A stretch of DNA of 64,000 nucleotides from Pseudomonas indica NBRC 103045 (GTDB lineage: Bacteria > Pseudomonadota > Gammaproteobacteria > Pseudomonadales > Pseudomonadaceae), in assembly GCF_002091635.1 (NCBI RefSeq), contig NZ_BDAC01000001.1, positions 186,001 to 250,000 of the forward strand. Reading direction: 5' to 3'. The notes beneath the pieces are model-generated. The model saw nothing but the letters and a program-made list of their open reading frames with translations. It had not been told where the DNA came from and did not search any database. The translations under genes and the position numbers were made by a program. Positions 54,374-62,747 of this stretch are shown here, piece after piece. Positions within the stretch are counted from its first letter, which is position 1. Each line of letters begins with the position of its first letter.

Positions 54374-55611
54374 GCCGCCACCTCCTTCGCCTCGGCGAAG
54401 CCTTTGCCCGCCGCGGCCAGTCGCTCAATCAGCGCAGCCGGGCGCCAGTGCTCGCCGAAACGCTGTTGCAGATGGACGAGCCGCTCACGGATCGCCGGCA
54501 ACCCCTGGCTGTCGGCCCAGGCCATCGGCCCGCCCTTGTCCGCCGGAAAGCCATACCCATTCAGGTAGACCCGGTCGATGTCCTGGCTGTTCGCAGCGAT
54601 GCCTTCTTCGAGAATCTTCGCCCCCTCGTTGACCAGCGCCAGCAGGCAGCGCTCGAGGATTTCTTCCGGACCCACGTCCCGACGCCCATAACCGAGCTGT
54701 TCGGAGACCTGCTGCACCAGCGCATCCACCTCCGGGTCGTGCTCGGCCTGGCGGCTGCCCTCGGCATAGCGGTAATAGCCCATGCCGGTCTTCTGGCCGA
54801 AACGGCCGAGGGCGCAGAGACGGTTGTCCACCTGCACCTCATCGGCGTCCTGCCCCTCGCCAGCCAGTTCGCGGGCGCGCCATTCCAGGTCGATGCCCAC
54901 CACGTCGTACATGCGGAACGGGCCCATGGCAAAGCCGAAGCCCTGCAACGCGGCGTCCACCTGATGGGGGAAGGCGCCCTCCAGCAGCATCATCCGTGCC
55001 TCGCGCACATAGGTGTGGAGCATGCGGTTGCCGATGAAGCCGTGGCAGTTGCCGGCCACCACCGCCACCTTGCCTATGCGCTGACCCAGCTCCAGGCAGG
55101 TGTCCAGTACGGCCGGCGCGGTCTTCGCGCCACGCACGACTTCCAGCAATTTCATGATGTGCGCCGGGCTGAAGAAGTGCAGGCCCAGCACCTGCTCCGG
55201 GCGCCCGGTGACCGCGGCGATGGCGTCGATGTCCAGCGCCGAGGTATTGCTGGCGAGAATCGCCTCGGGCTTCAGCACGGCATCCAACTGGCGAAAGATC
55301 TGCTGCTTCAGTTCCAGGTTCTCGTACACCGCCTCGATCACCAGATCCACCTCGGCCAGCGCCGCGTAGTCGCCCACCGGCTGGATGCGCGCGCGTCGGG
55401 CGGCGGCCTCCTGCTCGTCGATGCGGCCCTGGCGCACGTTATGCGCGTAGGTATCGGCGACTGCCTGCCGGGCCTGCTCGAGCATCTGCGGGTTGTTATC
55501 CAGCCAATGCACCGGCAGGCCGGCGTTGACCAGACTCATCACGATGCCACGACCCATGGTGCCGGCACCGATGACGGCGGCGCTGTGAATCTTCGAGACG
55601 GCATGACTCAT
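54370..55611 (-). CDS. 3-hydroxyacyl-CoA dehydrogenase
   Basis: This 413-aa enzyme has the NAD-binding AAVIGAGTMGRGIVMSLVNAG at the N-terminus, VIEAVYENLELKQQIFRQLD, ASNTSALDIDAIA and LGLHFFSPAHIMKLLEVVRG (catalytic His). Two C-terminal 3HCDH domains carry GFIGNRML and GFGFAMGPFRMYDVVGIDLEW. There is no N-terminal enoyl-CoA hydratase, so it is not full FadB, though the sequence is similar to that part. It begins the operon with the acyl-CoA dehydrogenase and is divergent from a LysR gene. The start codon overlaps a CA motif. Confidence 0.93.
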   Translation of the reverse strand: MSHAVSKIHSAAVIGAGTMGRGIVMSLVNAGLPVHWLDNNPQMLEQARQAVADTYAHNVRQGRIDEQEAAARRARIQPVGDYAALAEVDLVIEAVYENLELKQQIFRQLDAVLKPEAILASNTSALDIDAIAAVTGRPEQVLGLHFFSPAHIMKLLEVVRGAKTAPAVLDTCLELGQRIGKVAVVAGNCHGFIGNRMLHTYVREARMMLLEGAFPHQVDAALQGFGFAMGPFRMYDVVGIDLEWRARELAGEGQDADEVQVDNRLCALGRFGQKTGMGYYRYAEGSRQAEHDPEVDALVQQVSEQLGYGRRDVGPEEILERCLLALVNEGAKILEEGIAANSQDIDRVYLNGYGFPADKGGPMAWADSQGLPAIRERLVHLQQRFGEHWRPAALIERLAAAGKGFAEAKEVAA

Positions 55612-55618
55612 TGTTGTT
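55611..55618 (-). promoter_or_regulatory. Hfq/Crc (CA) motif on the 3-hydroxyacyl-CoA dehydrogenase start
   Basis: Reverse-strand AACAACAA sits directly after GAGG and takes in the A of the ATG, exactly as at cstA. Confidence 0.6.
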
Positions 55619-55709
55619 CCTCTCGTGTACGGCCAGAAAACTGCCAGTCACGATAAGGAAGCGGCTACTATTTTTGAAATTTAGTCTTGTGATACATCCT
55701 ATTTCCCAC

Positions 55710-56621
55710 ATGAATATCGCCAACTTCGACCTGAACCTCCTGCGCGTACTGGACGCCCTGCTGCGCGAGCAGAACGTCTCCCGCGCCGCCGAGCGCCTCG
55801 CCCTCAGCCAGCCGGCGGTGAGCAATGCCCTCAACCGCCTGCGCGAACTGCTCGACGACCCGCTGCTGGTGCGCATCGGCCGGCGCATGCAGCCCACACC
55901 CCGCGCCCTCGCCCTGGAAGCGCCAATCCGCAGCGCCCTGCGCCAGATCGAGCAGAGCCTGGCCGCCGGCGAAACCTTCGATCCGGCCGAAAGCCGCCAG
56001 CGCTTCAGCATCGCCGTGACCGACTATGTCGAACTGATCTGCATGCCGTCGCTGCTGGATCGTCTCAGCCAGCATGCGCCGGGGATCGGCATCGATATCC
56101 GCCATCTTAGTCCGACGCTGCCGGCCGAAGCCCTGGACAAAAGCGAGCTGGACCTGGTGCTGGGGCGCTTCGACGACGTGCCGGCACGCTTTGCCCGCCA
56201 GCACTGGATGAGCGAGACCTTGCAACTGGCGGTACAGCGCGACCACCCACAGGTGGACGGCCCTCCCGACCTGGAGCGTTTCCTCGCCTTGCGTCATCTC
56301 TGGGTGCATGGTGGGCAAACCCGCGGCATGGTCGACCAGTGGCTCGGCGAACAGGGGCTGAGCCGGCAGATTCTCTACACCACGCCGAATTACCTGCAGG
56401 CCGCGCACATCGTCGCCGGCAGCGAGCTGGTCGCGGTCCTGCCCACCCAACTGGCACGCCACTTCGCCCGGTTGCTGCCGCTGAATCTGTTCGATCTGCC
56501 CTTCGCCCTCGGCCCCTTCCACCTGGAAATCGTCCACCTCGCCCAGCGCCAGCGCGACCCCGCGCTGCAGTGGCTGATCGTAGAGATCCAGGCCGTGGCA
56601 GAGGGCGCCCGTCACGCCTGA
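55710..56621 (+). CDS. LysR-family regulator of the beta-oxidation-type genes
   Basis: This 303-aa protein starts MNIANFDLNLLRVLDALLREQNVSRAAERLALSQPAVSNALNRLRELLDD, the winged helix of LysR proteins. A type 2 periplasmic-binding-like effector domain covers about 90-300. It is divergent from the acyl-CoA/3-hydroxyacyl-CoA dehydrogenase operon with a 98-bp gap, so it probably controls it. The frame is open further upstream but would run into the divergent gene's leader. Confidence 0.92.
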   Translation: MNIANFDLNLLRVLDALLREQNVSRAAERLALSQPAVSNALNRLRELLDDPLLVRIGRRMQPTPRALALEAPIRSALRQIEQSLAAGETFDPAESRQRFSIAVTDYVELICMPSLLDRLSQHAPGIGIDIRHLSPTLPAEALDKSELDLVLGRFDDVPARFARQHWMSETLQLAVQRDHPQVDGPPDLERFLALRHLWVHGGQTRGMVDQWLGEQGLSRQILYTTPNYLQAAHIVAGSELVAVLPTQLARHFARLLPLNLFDLPFALGPFHLEIVHLAQRQRDPALQWLIVEIQAVAEGARHA

Positions 56622-56914
56622 CCTTACTCTCAGCGTGGTGCGCTTCATCCCGCCAGAACGCGGTTCATCACACTTTCGTCGGCCGGCGCGCGCCAGTCTG
56701 CGGCCGATTGACGCGGATCAATAAACGATCCCGATAGCGGGACCAGAGTCTAGAGGCAATTAGCCATCACTCTTTGGTAGCAATCTGGCGGAGCGGCCTC
56801 AACACAATCACCGCAGCGCCGAGAACCTGTTACACGCCTCGCGCCCGGCTCCCGGACGCGAGCGACGCGGCCGCCCCGCCGGGGCCTTCCATGACGCACC
56901 GAGACCACGACACC
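56622..56914. other. Upstream region of the FIST chemoreceptor gene
   Basis: These 293 bp separate the LysR gene from the FIST-MCP gene. I see no gene. The middle (about 56710-56800) is AT-richer than its surroundings and probably holds the promoter; I found no convincing sigma-28 match. In-frame ATG codons upstream of 56915 (for example MTHRDH at 56891) leave the start uncertain. Confidence 0.4.
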
Positions 56915-58933
56915 ATGAGTTCCCTGTCCCGCTTCCTGTCCTCACGCAAGCAGTCCGATGGCGTCCTCGGCATTCTCTGCAGCCTTCGCCAACTGCCGGA
57001 AAAACTGGCCGAGGCACGCATCAAGCCGACCTACATTTGCGGTTTCGTCTCGCCGCACATCAGCCTCGACGACGTAGCCCGGCAGATCGGCCAGCGCTTC
57101 CCCGGCGCGGTGGTCAGCCTCTGCACGACTGCCGGCGAGCTGTGCAGCCAGAACGACCGGCTCTACTGCAACACCGGCAACCAGTGGGACCGCATCGTTC
57201 TGCAGCTCTTCGATGCCAGCGTCATCGCCGCGGCGGAAATCGTCCACGTTCCCCTGGAAAGCCAGGACATCCGCGGCCAGGGCAAGCGCCTGACGATGGG
57301 CGAACGCATCGCCCGGCTGACCGAGTCGATCAAGCGGCTCAACGTGTCGATGACCATCGACTACCGCGATACCCTGGCCAATATCCTCTTCGACGGCCTT
57401 TCGGCCTCGGAATCTTTCTTCATGGAGGCACTTTATGAGTCCGGCCGTTTTCCCTGTCTGTTCGTCGGCGGCTCCGCCGGCGGCAAGGGCGACTTCCGCC
57501 AGACCCAACTTCATGACGGCAAGCGCAGCTACGAAAACCATGCGCTGATCGTCTTCCTCAAATGCGCGCGGAACATCCGCTTCGGCGTGTTCAAGAGCCA
57601 GAACTTCGAGCCCACGCCGTTCAGCCTCAACGTGCTCAGCGCATCCCTGGAAGAGCGCTACATCAGCCAGGTGGTGGACGCCCGCGGCAACATCCGCTCG
57701 ATGGTCGCCGCGCTCTGCGACACCTTCAAGTGCGCGCCCGGACAACTGGACGCACGGCTGGCGGACTACTCCTTCGCCATCCGCGTGGGCGAGGAAGTGT
57801 TCGTCCGCTCCATCGCCCGCATCGACCCGGTGCAGGAACGCGTCCACCTGTTCTGCGACGTCGCGCCCGGCGAGGAGCTCATCATGGTCAAGCGCACCCC
57901 GCTGGCCGAGACTACCCGCCGCGACTTCGAGCGTTTCATGCGCAACAAACCGGGCACGCCACTGGTGGGCATCCTCAACGACTGCATCCTGCGCCGCCTG
58001 AACAACGAGCAGGCCCTGGCCGGGATGAACGACGTGTTCAAGGGTGCCCCGGTAATCGGCTTCTCCACCTACGGCGAGATTCTCGGACTCAACCTGAACC
58101 AGACGCTGACCGCGGTGTTCTTCTTCCGCACCGACGACCCGGACAATTTCCACGACGAATACACCGACAACTTCATCAGCTATCACAGCGAGTTCAAGGC
58201 GTTCTTCCTGCGTCGGCAGATCAAGAAACTCGCCGGACTAAGCCAGGTGGTGGTCAAGCAGATCGAGCAGTTCAAGCGCCAGGACTACGCCACCAGCCTC
58301 GACATCAACGGCCTCGACGAACACATCCGACCGGTGTTCCAAGGCCTCGGCGACCTCGGCCACATCCTGCTCGACGCCCAGCGCCAGCGGGAAAGCATCG
58401 CCGAGCAACTGCGCCAGTGCTCCACCGACCTGCACGGCTCGGTGGACGACCTCACCGACACCATCCACCGTCAGGCCGGCGTCATCGACCAGGCCGGTGG
58501 CGCCGTGACCCAACTGGTGAACAAGGCCGACGACGTGGTCGGCAGCGCCCGCGAACTGGCGCAGAACAGCCAGCGCATCCAGTCGGTGGTGCAGATCATT
58601 CAGCAGATCGCCCAGCAGACCAACCTGCTCGCTCTCAATGCCGCCATCGAGGCCGCCCGCGCCGGCGAACAGGGCCGTGGCTTCGCCGTGGTCGCCGACG
58701 AGGTGCGCCAGCTCGCCGCCAAGACCGGGCAGAACGCCGAGGAAATCAGCCACGACGTCGACCAGCTCGCCACCGCCATCCGCCAGGTCGCCCAGCACAT
58801 CGAGACCCAATCCGGCGAGGTCGGCGCCCTCACCCAGCTACTCGACGAACTGAAAAGCTCCAGCGGCGTGACGGCCGATACGTCCGAGCGGACCAAGGAC
58901 GTGGCGAATCGGTTGGTGGATTTGATGCGCTAA
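56915..58933 (+). CDS. Soluble FIST-domain methyl-accepting chemoreceptor
   Basis: From [21 protein letters not shown] this is 672 aa. There is no signal peptide or membrane helix, so it is cytoplasmic. The N-terminal FIST and FIST_C sensory domains cover about residues 15-420 ([53 protein letters not shown]). The MCP signalling part follows, with the hairpin tip [51 protein letters not shown] domains are thought to bind small ligands such as amino acids. It converges on the roadblock/GTPase operon. Confidence 0.9.
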   Translation: MSSLSRFLSSRKQSDGVLGILCSLRQLPEKLAEARIKPTYICGFVSPHISLDDVARQIGQRFPGAVVSLCTTAGELCSQNDRLYCNTGNQWDRIVLQLFDASVIAAAEIVHVPLESQDIRGQGKRLTMGERIARLTESIKRLNVSMTIDYRDTLANILFDGLSASESFFMEALYESGRFPCLFVGGSAGGKGDFRQTQLHDGKRSYENHALIVFLKCARNIRFGVFKSQNFEPTPFSLNVLSASLEERYISQVVDARGNIRSMVAALCDTFKCAPGQLDARLADYSFAIRVGEEVFVRSIARIDPVQERVHLFCDVAPGEELIMVKRTPLAETTRRDFERFMRNKPGTPLVGILNDCILRRLNNEQALAGMNDVFKGAPVIGFSTYGEILGLNLNQTLTAVFFFRTDDPDNFHDEYTDNFISYHSEFKAFFLRRQIKKLAGLSQVVVKQIEQFKRQDYATSLDINGLDEHIRPVFQGLGDLGHILLDAQRQRESIAEQLRQCSTDLHGSVDDLTDTIHRQAGVIDQAGGAVTQLVNKADDVVGSARELAQNSQRIQSVVQIIQQIAQQTNLLALNAAIEAARAGEQGRGFAVVADEVRQLAAKTGQNAEEISHDVDQLATAIRQVAQHIETQSGEVGALTQLLDELKSSSGVTADTSERTKDVANRLVDLMR

Positions 58934-58974
58934 GGTCGCTGGGTGGGGCAGACGCCGTCTCGCCCGGCGCCCTC

Positions 58975-59415
58975 CTACGGCTGCCCGGCCTGGGCCGCGC
59001 CGAAGCTCGCCGCCACCTTCGTCACGCAGGATTTGGTATGGGCCAGCAACAGGCCCAGGTTGACCTCTTCGGTGGTGTGCACAGCCAACAGCATCAGGTT
59101 ATTCGCCGCCGGCACCTGGACGATGATGATCTTCCCCTTCTTGCCTTGCAGCAGGGTCATTTCGCCGGAATCGCTGTCGATTTCCCGCAGCATGGTGCCG
59201 GACAGCGCCGCCATCGAGCTGGCCATTGCGGCGAGCTTGCCGGCGTTCTGCAGTTCCTTGCCGCGGAACAGGTAGGGATGCCCGTCCCGATAGGCCAGCA
59301 GGGCCAGCGAGATACCGTCTACGTTACGCGCCACCAGTTCATCCAACGCCATTTCGCATTGCCGGCGATCCGGCGTCGGCAGCAAGACGGGAATGTGTTT
59401 TTGCCTGTCAGACAT
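58975..59415 (-). CDS. Roadblock/LC7 (MglB-like) protein, last gene of the conservon-like operon
   Basis: This 146-aa protein starts MSDRQKHIPVLLPTPDRRQCEMALDELVARNVDGISLALLAYRDGHPYLFRGKE. The layout, a helix, then beta-rich QVPAANNLMLLAVHTTEEVNLGLLLAHTKSCVTKVAASFGAAQ, is that of roadblock/LC7 domains such as MglB and CvnB. Such proteins dimerise and act as GTPase-activating partners. Its start overlaps the GTPase gene by eight bases. GGAG lies seven bases before the ATG. Confidence 0.82.
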   Translation of the reverse strand: MSDRQKHIPVLLPTPDRRQCEMALDELVARNVDGISLALLAYRDGHPYLFRGKELQNAGKLAAMASSMAALSGTMLREIDSDSGEMTLLQGKKGKIIIVQVPAANNLMLLAVHTTEEVNLGLLLAHTKSCVTKVAASFGAAQAGQP

Positions 59416-59950
59416 CGCTGTACTCCGCGCATAGGAAAACCAAGTCGAATATCAGCGCCATGTCTTCGCGGCGACGGGCGTCCACGACGATCACCGGCCC
59501 GACCAGGCCATGTCGGCGTAGCGTCTCCGCCACCTGCTCGCGCAGGGCATCGACATTGCCCTGCACCTTGTTGATCGCCGCGACGAAAGGCGTTTCCCCG
59601 ATCCGTCCGGCGTAAGTGCGCAAAGTCTCCTCCAGGCCCTCCAGCGGCGCGGCGGACGATGCGTCGATCAGCATCACGACGCCGGCCAGGTTCTCCGCCA
59701 CCGTATCGAACATGAAGGTGAACCGGGACTGGCCGGGCAAGCCGTAGAGCAGCAGGCGCTCGCCATCGCCCAACGACATTTCGCCGTAGTCCAGGGCCAC
59801 TGTCGTGGTTTCCTTGATCGACGCGAGTCCGTCGGTACAGGCCACGTCGGTGGAGACCACGGGGATATCGCTGACCGCCCCGATGCAGGTGCTCTTGCCC
59901 GAGCCGGGCGCACCGATGAATACAAGCTTGTAGGTGATTTTCCGATCCAT
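59408..59950 (-). CDS. Small Ras-like GTPase (MglA/CvnD-like)
   Basis: This 180-aa GTPase starts MDRKITYKLVFIGAPGSGKSTCIGAVSDIPVV. The P-loop GAPGSGKST spans residues 14-22. The switch II region reads LLLYGLPGQSRFTFMFDTVAENLAGVVMLIDAS, with YGLPGQ where Ras has DTAGQ, which is typical of MglA and CvnD proteins. The NKxD motif is changed to NKVQ. It shares one base with the stop of the gene before it and overlaps the roadblock gene after it, so the three are translated together. Confidence 0.85.
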   Translation of the reverse strand: MDRKITYKLVFIGAPGSGKSTCIGAVSDIPVVSTDVACTDGLASIKETTTVALDYGEMSLGDGERLLLYGLPGQSRFTFMFDTVAENLAGVVMLIDASSAAPLEGLEETLRTYAGRIGETPFVAAINKVQGNVDALREQVAETLRRHGLVGPVIVVDARRREDMALIFDLVFLCAEYSDV

Positions 59951-60603
59951 CACAGACGGCCCAGTAAGTCGGAAACACGTGCCCCGATACGCCGCCAGAA
60001 GCCCGGCCGGCGCCCCCCTTTCGTGCTGTCCAGGATCTCGATATCGACCCGGACGCTGACGGCCTTGCGCTCCTGCAGGATGTCGAGACAGGCCATGACC
60101 TCGGCTTCCGGCAAATCGCAGCGTTGCGCGATCTGCACTGCCGACAGGCAATTCGTGCGAATGGCCGCCAGGACGCGCCACCACTCTTTCGGCCATTCGC
60201 GGAATTCCGCCGGCCACTCGGCCAGCGCGAAACGGCGTACCTCGCTTTCCAGATCCCGCCGGGATGGTCGGGAACGGGAACGGTCGAAAGCACGCCGCTC
60301 ACCCTCCTGCAACAACGCCAGCACCTCATAACCCCGGAAAGGCCGGTGGAGCGTGCCCGCCACATGGAGGCGGGGGTGGCGGGCGCAGCCGACGGCATGG
60401 ACGCCCTTGCCCACCAGCGCCTCGAGCAGAGGGCCACCCGCCGAGTCGTCGAGATTCACCACGACGACGTCGGAAACCGAGGAAGGGTCCGTATCCACCT
60501 GCCATTCGCGATCCAGGTACTTCCGAATCAAGGGCAGGATGGATAACAGGGCCTTGAGCTGATCCTCGTCGAACAACAGACATGTAACTGACAATTCCGA
60601 CAT
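59950..60603 (-). CDS. Unknown protein with a C-terminal winged-helix-like domain
   Basis: I do not recognise a family for this 217-aa protein. The N-terminal half (MSELSVTCLLFDEDQLKALLSILPLI, then DVVVVNLDDSAGGPLLEALVGKGVHAVGCARHP) reads like a degenerate receiver-type alpha/beta domain without a clear phospho-Asp site. The C-terminal half has WWRVLAAIRTNCLSAVQIAQRCDLPEAEVMACLDILQERKAVSVRVDIEI, which looks like a winged helix of the DUF742/CvnC kind. It lies between roadblock B and the GTPase. A short basic tail ends the protein. Confidence 0.6.
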   Translation of the reverse strand: MSELSVTCLLFDEDQLKALLSILPLIRKYLDREWQVDTDPSSVSDVVVVNLDDSAGGPLLEALVGKGVHAVGCARHPRLHVAGTLHRPFRGYEVLALLQEGERRAFDRSRSRPSRRDLESEVRRFALAEWPAEFREWPKEWWRVLAAIRTNCLSAVQIAQRCDLPEAEVMACLDILQERKAVSVRVDIEILDSTKGGRRPGFWRRIGARVSDLLGRL

Positions 60604-60641
60604 ATCTCTCGACCGGATGGCCTCTGTCTCGTTTCGCGCGG

Positions 60642-61046
60642 TCAGACGGAGGCGTCGATCGCGGCCATGGCGGCGCGCGAACGTACGATCACCATGCCGA
60701 TGTTGGCCGACGCGCGAGTCACGAACACCGCCACATGGTTTTCATCTTTCTTCGAACGCAGGAACACGTGCAGCAGGTTGGTGCTGAACACGATGATTTC
60801 CTGGAAGTAATGGGACTTGCGGTCGGTGATGCCGCGGCTGCGGTCGAACAGCTTCTCGATCTCCACCACGTTGCGGCCCTGGAACAGGTCGCCGGTAGCG
60901 GCGGCGACCAGGTCGAGCACCTCGCCGGGATGGGAATCGACGGTCTTCACGCCCAGCAGCATGCCGGTGGACATGTCCACGAAACCGCTGGCGACGCACT
61001 CGGGAATGCTGGCTTGCGCCTGGGTAAGTGCTTGATCTAGGGACAT
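60642..61046 (-). CDS. Roadblock-like protein B
   Basis: This 134-aa protein is read from MSLDQALTQAQASIPECVASGFVDMSTGMLLGV; AGGAG lies eight bases upstream of this ATG, and an ATG two codons earlier is too close to it. FVDMSTGMLLGVKTVDSHPGEVLDLVAAATGDLF and EIIVFSTNLLHVFLRSKKDENHVAVFVTRASANIGMVIVRSR are typical of roadblock-type folds. It is the second gene of the operon, 11 bp after the ABC-phosphatase gene and 38 bp before the winged-helix gene. Confidence 0.7.
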   Translation of the reverse strand: MSLDQALTQAQASIPECVASGFVDMSTGMLLGVKTVDSHPGEVLDLVAAATGDLFQGRNVVEIEKLFDRSRGITDRKSHYFQEIIVFSTNLLHVFLRSKKDENHVAVFVTRASANIGMVIVRSRAAMAAIDASV

Positions 61047-61057
61047 CTTCATTTCTC

Positions 61058-62191
61058 CTATGAATGGCTCAACACGGCCGAGAGGTGCCCATCGCTGAGG
61101 CGATCGGCGAATTGGTGCAGAAAGTGCGTCTGTGTCTGGCTCTGGATGGCATAGGCCTGTGCGCCGCGTACCCGGGTGATGGCGGAGGCGGCCGTCTCGC
61201 CATACCAGAGCAATACCGTCGCGATGGCGGTCCCCGTTCGGCCCAGACCTCCGCGACAGTGGAAGGCGATGCCTTCGTTGCGGGCGACCGCCTCCTCGGC
61301 CAGGCGGCAGAACGCCAATGCCTGTTCGAAGTCGGGCGCATCCATATCGGATATGTGGAAATGGTGGTGGACGATGCCGAAGGACGAGCAGCTCCGAGCC
61401 AGGGCGGGCACCTCCTCTTCCAGCGTCACCAGATGGCGGACGCCGGCGTCGGCCAGTTGACGGAACTGTAGCTCGGCCGGTGCCACCAGCCCGGGGCGGC
61501 TCATGCCGCACAGCACGCCCGGCACGACCCACCAGATGCCATCGACGGATTGCTCGCGGCTACGCGAGCCGAAACCGGCCAGGTGACCGGTCTCCACGTA
61601 ATGCCTGCCCGCCTCCGTGCGCGGTTGCGCGAACAGGCGATCGGACCGTCCGGCTTCCACCACCGCGCCGGCATCGAATATCGCGCTCATGCCGCCCAGG
61701 GCCAGGCAATCGCGTCGGTCATGCGTCGCCATCAGCACGAAGGATCGCTCCGACAACGGCTTCAGCCAGGCCCTGGCCTCGAGGGCGTCGTCTTCGGTCA
61801 TGCCGGCGGTCGGTTCGTCGAGCACGTACAGCGAGCGCGGGGCTTCGACGAATGTGCGCAACGCCCGCAGCCTGTTCGCGCTCCAGGCCCGTCGCTCCGC
61901 GTCGCCGTGCGGCCTGCGCACGCCGGCCTCGATGCCCGTATGTTGTCGATACCAGCCGACACCCCGCGGGGCGGTATGGCAGGGCAAGCCATCCAGCAAG
62001 GCCGCTCCGCTCACCGACATTCCGGCATCGAGTTCGCCGGCCACGGCCTGCAACAAGGATGATTTGCCCGCGCCGCCGGGCCCGATCAGCGTCAACGCTC
62101 CGGGGCTCGTTACCGATAGATACAGACTGCGAACGACAGGCTTGCCCGACCTGGCGACGCTGAGCTTCCGAACTTCAAACACGCACAGCAC
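61058..62191 (-). CDS. ABC-type ATPase fused to dual-specificity phosphatase
   Basis: This is a 377-aa two-part protein. Residues 1-200 form an ABC-ATPase-like domain: Walker A GPGGAGKS (37-44), a Q in GWYRQHTG, Walker B YVLDEP (122-127) with PTAGMTEDD, and the H-loop His157 in LMATHD. The LSGGQ signature is degraded to WSANRLR. Residues 215-377 form a dual-specificity/tyrosine phosphatase: HCRGGLGRTGT carries Cys312 and Arg318 of the Cx5R loop, and HISDMDAPD offers the general acid. No membrane segment is seen. It starts at GTG (62191 or 62182). It is first in the roadblock/GTPase operon. Confidence 0.8.
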   Translation of the reverse strand: MLCVFEVRKLSVARSGKPVVRSLYLSVTSPGALTLIGPGGAGKSSLLQAVAGELDAGMSVSGAALLDGLPCHTAPRGVGWYRQHTGIEAGVRRPHGDAERRAWSANRLRALRTFVEAPRSLYVLDEPTAGMTEDDALEARAWLKPLSERSFVLMATHDRRDCLALGGMSAIFDAGAVVEAGRSDRLFAQPRTEAGRHYVETGHLAGFGSRSREQSVDGIWWVVPGVLCGMSRPGLVAPAELQFRQLADAGVRHLVTLEEEVPALARSCSSFGIVHHHFHISDMDAPDFEQALAFCRLAEEAVARNEGIAFHCRGGLGRTGTAIATVLLWYGETAASAITRVRGAQAYAIQSQTQTHFLHQFADRLSDGHLSAVLSHS

Positions 62192-62408
62192 CTAGTGGCC
62201 GGATCCAAGGGATCGTTCGCAAGAACGAACTCCCGTTAGCGACAGGCTCTTATGGAATTGGGAGAAGTTCGGGATTTTTACCGTCTCGATCAGAACCCGT
62301 ACAAGTGGACAATTAACGGGATGTGAGGGGCCTTTCGCCGAAGTTGGCAAATGCAACGAGATACACAATACATATCAATATAGAGATAGATCACAATTTC
62401 TCATGAAC
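62192..62408. promoter_or_regulatory. AT-rich upstream region of the conservon-like operon
   Basis: Most of these 217 bp are far richer in A and T than the rest of the window, notably 62341-62408. An inverted repeat GTTCG-CAAGAA-CGAAC lies at 62215-62230, about 25 bp before the ABC-phosphatase start. The segment probably holds the operon promoter. The base composition suggests foreign origin or a decayed region. Confidence 0.45.
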
Positions 62409-62686
62409 GACGCGCGTAAAGGCCCGTCGTCAGGCCTCTCATGCCATTCATCACATCATTGTGGGTCAGCGCCTCGACGGCGAGGCGAACCCGGTGCGGC
62501 AAATGAGGCGCCTGCAACCACAGGGCATGGCATCGTAGAGAAACGCCGGCTGCTCCGTCAGCAATTGCACGAGCGCACCGGAGACGAGGCGCTCGCGCAC
62601 CAGCCAGGCAAGCACATTCCAATGTTGTGGCAACGACATCCAGATCGTCGAAGCAAAGGCGATGGGAAGGCATGATTCCAGCGAGA
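62409..62686 (-). pseudogene. Decayed duplicate of the 3' end of the adjacent LysR gene
   Basis: The sequence matches 62707-63017, the last 270 bases of the LysR gene plus its downstream flank, in the same orientation. Both contain CATTCATCACATCATTG and a long shared block encoding ALWLQAPHLP-RVRLAVEALT. The copy has lost about 12 bp near the gene end and about 20 bp further in, and carries several substitutions, so the frame is broken. It cannot make a regulator. Confidence 0.85.
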
Positions 62687-62747
62687 CAAATCACCCGTTC
62701 TCGCTGGACGCGCGCGTAAGCCCGTCGTCAAGCCATCCGGCCATTCA

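Noticed and set aside
62403-62675. A 90-codon forward frame over the LysR duplicate
   Set aside because: It lies on the non-coding strand of a decayed LysR fragment and has no ribosome site.
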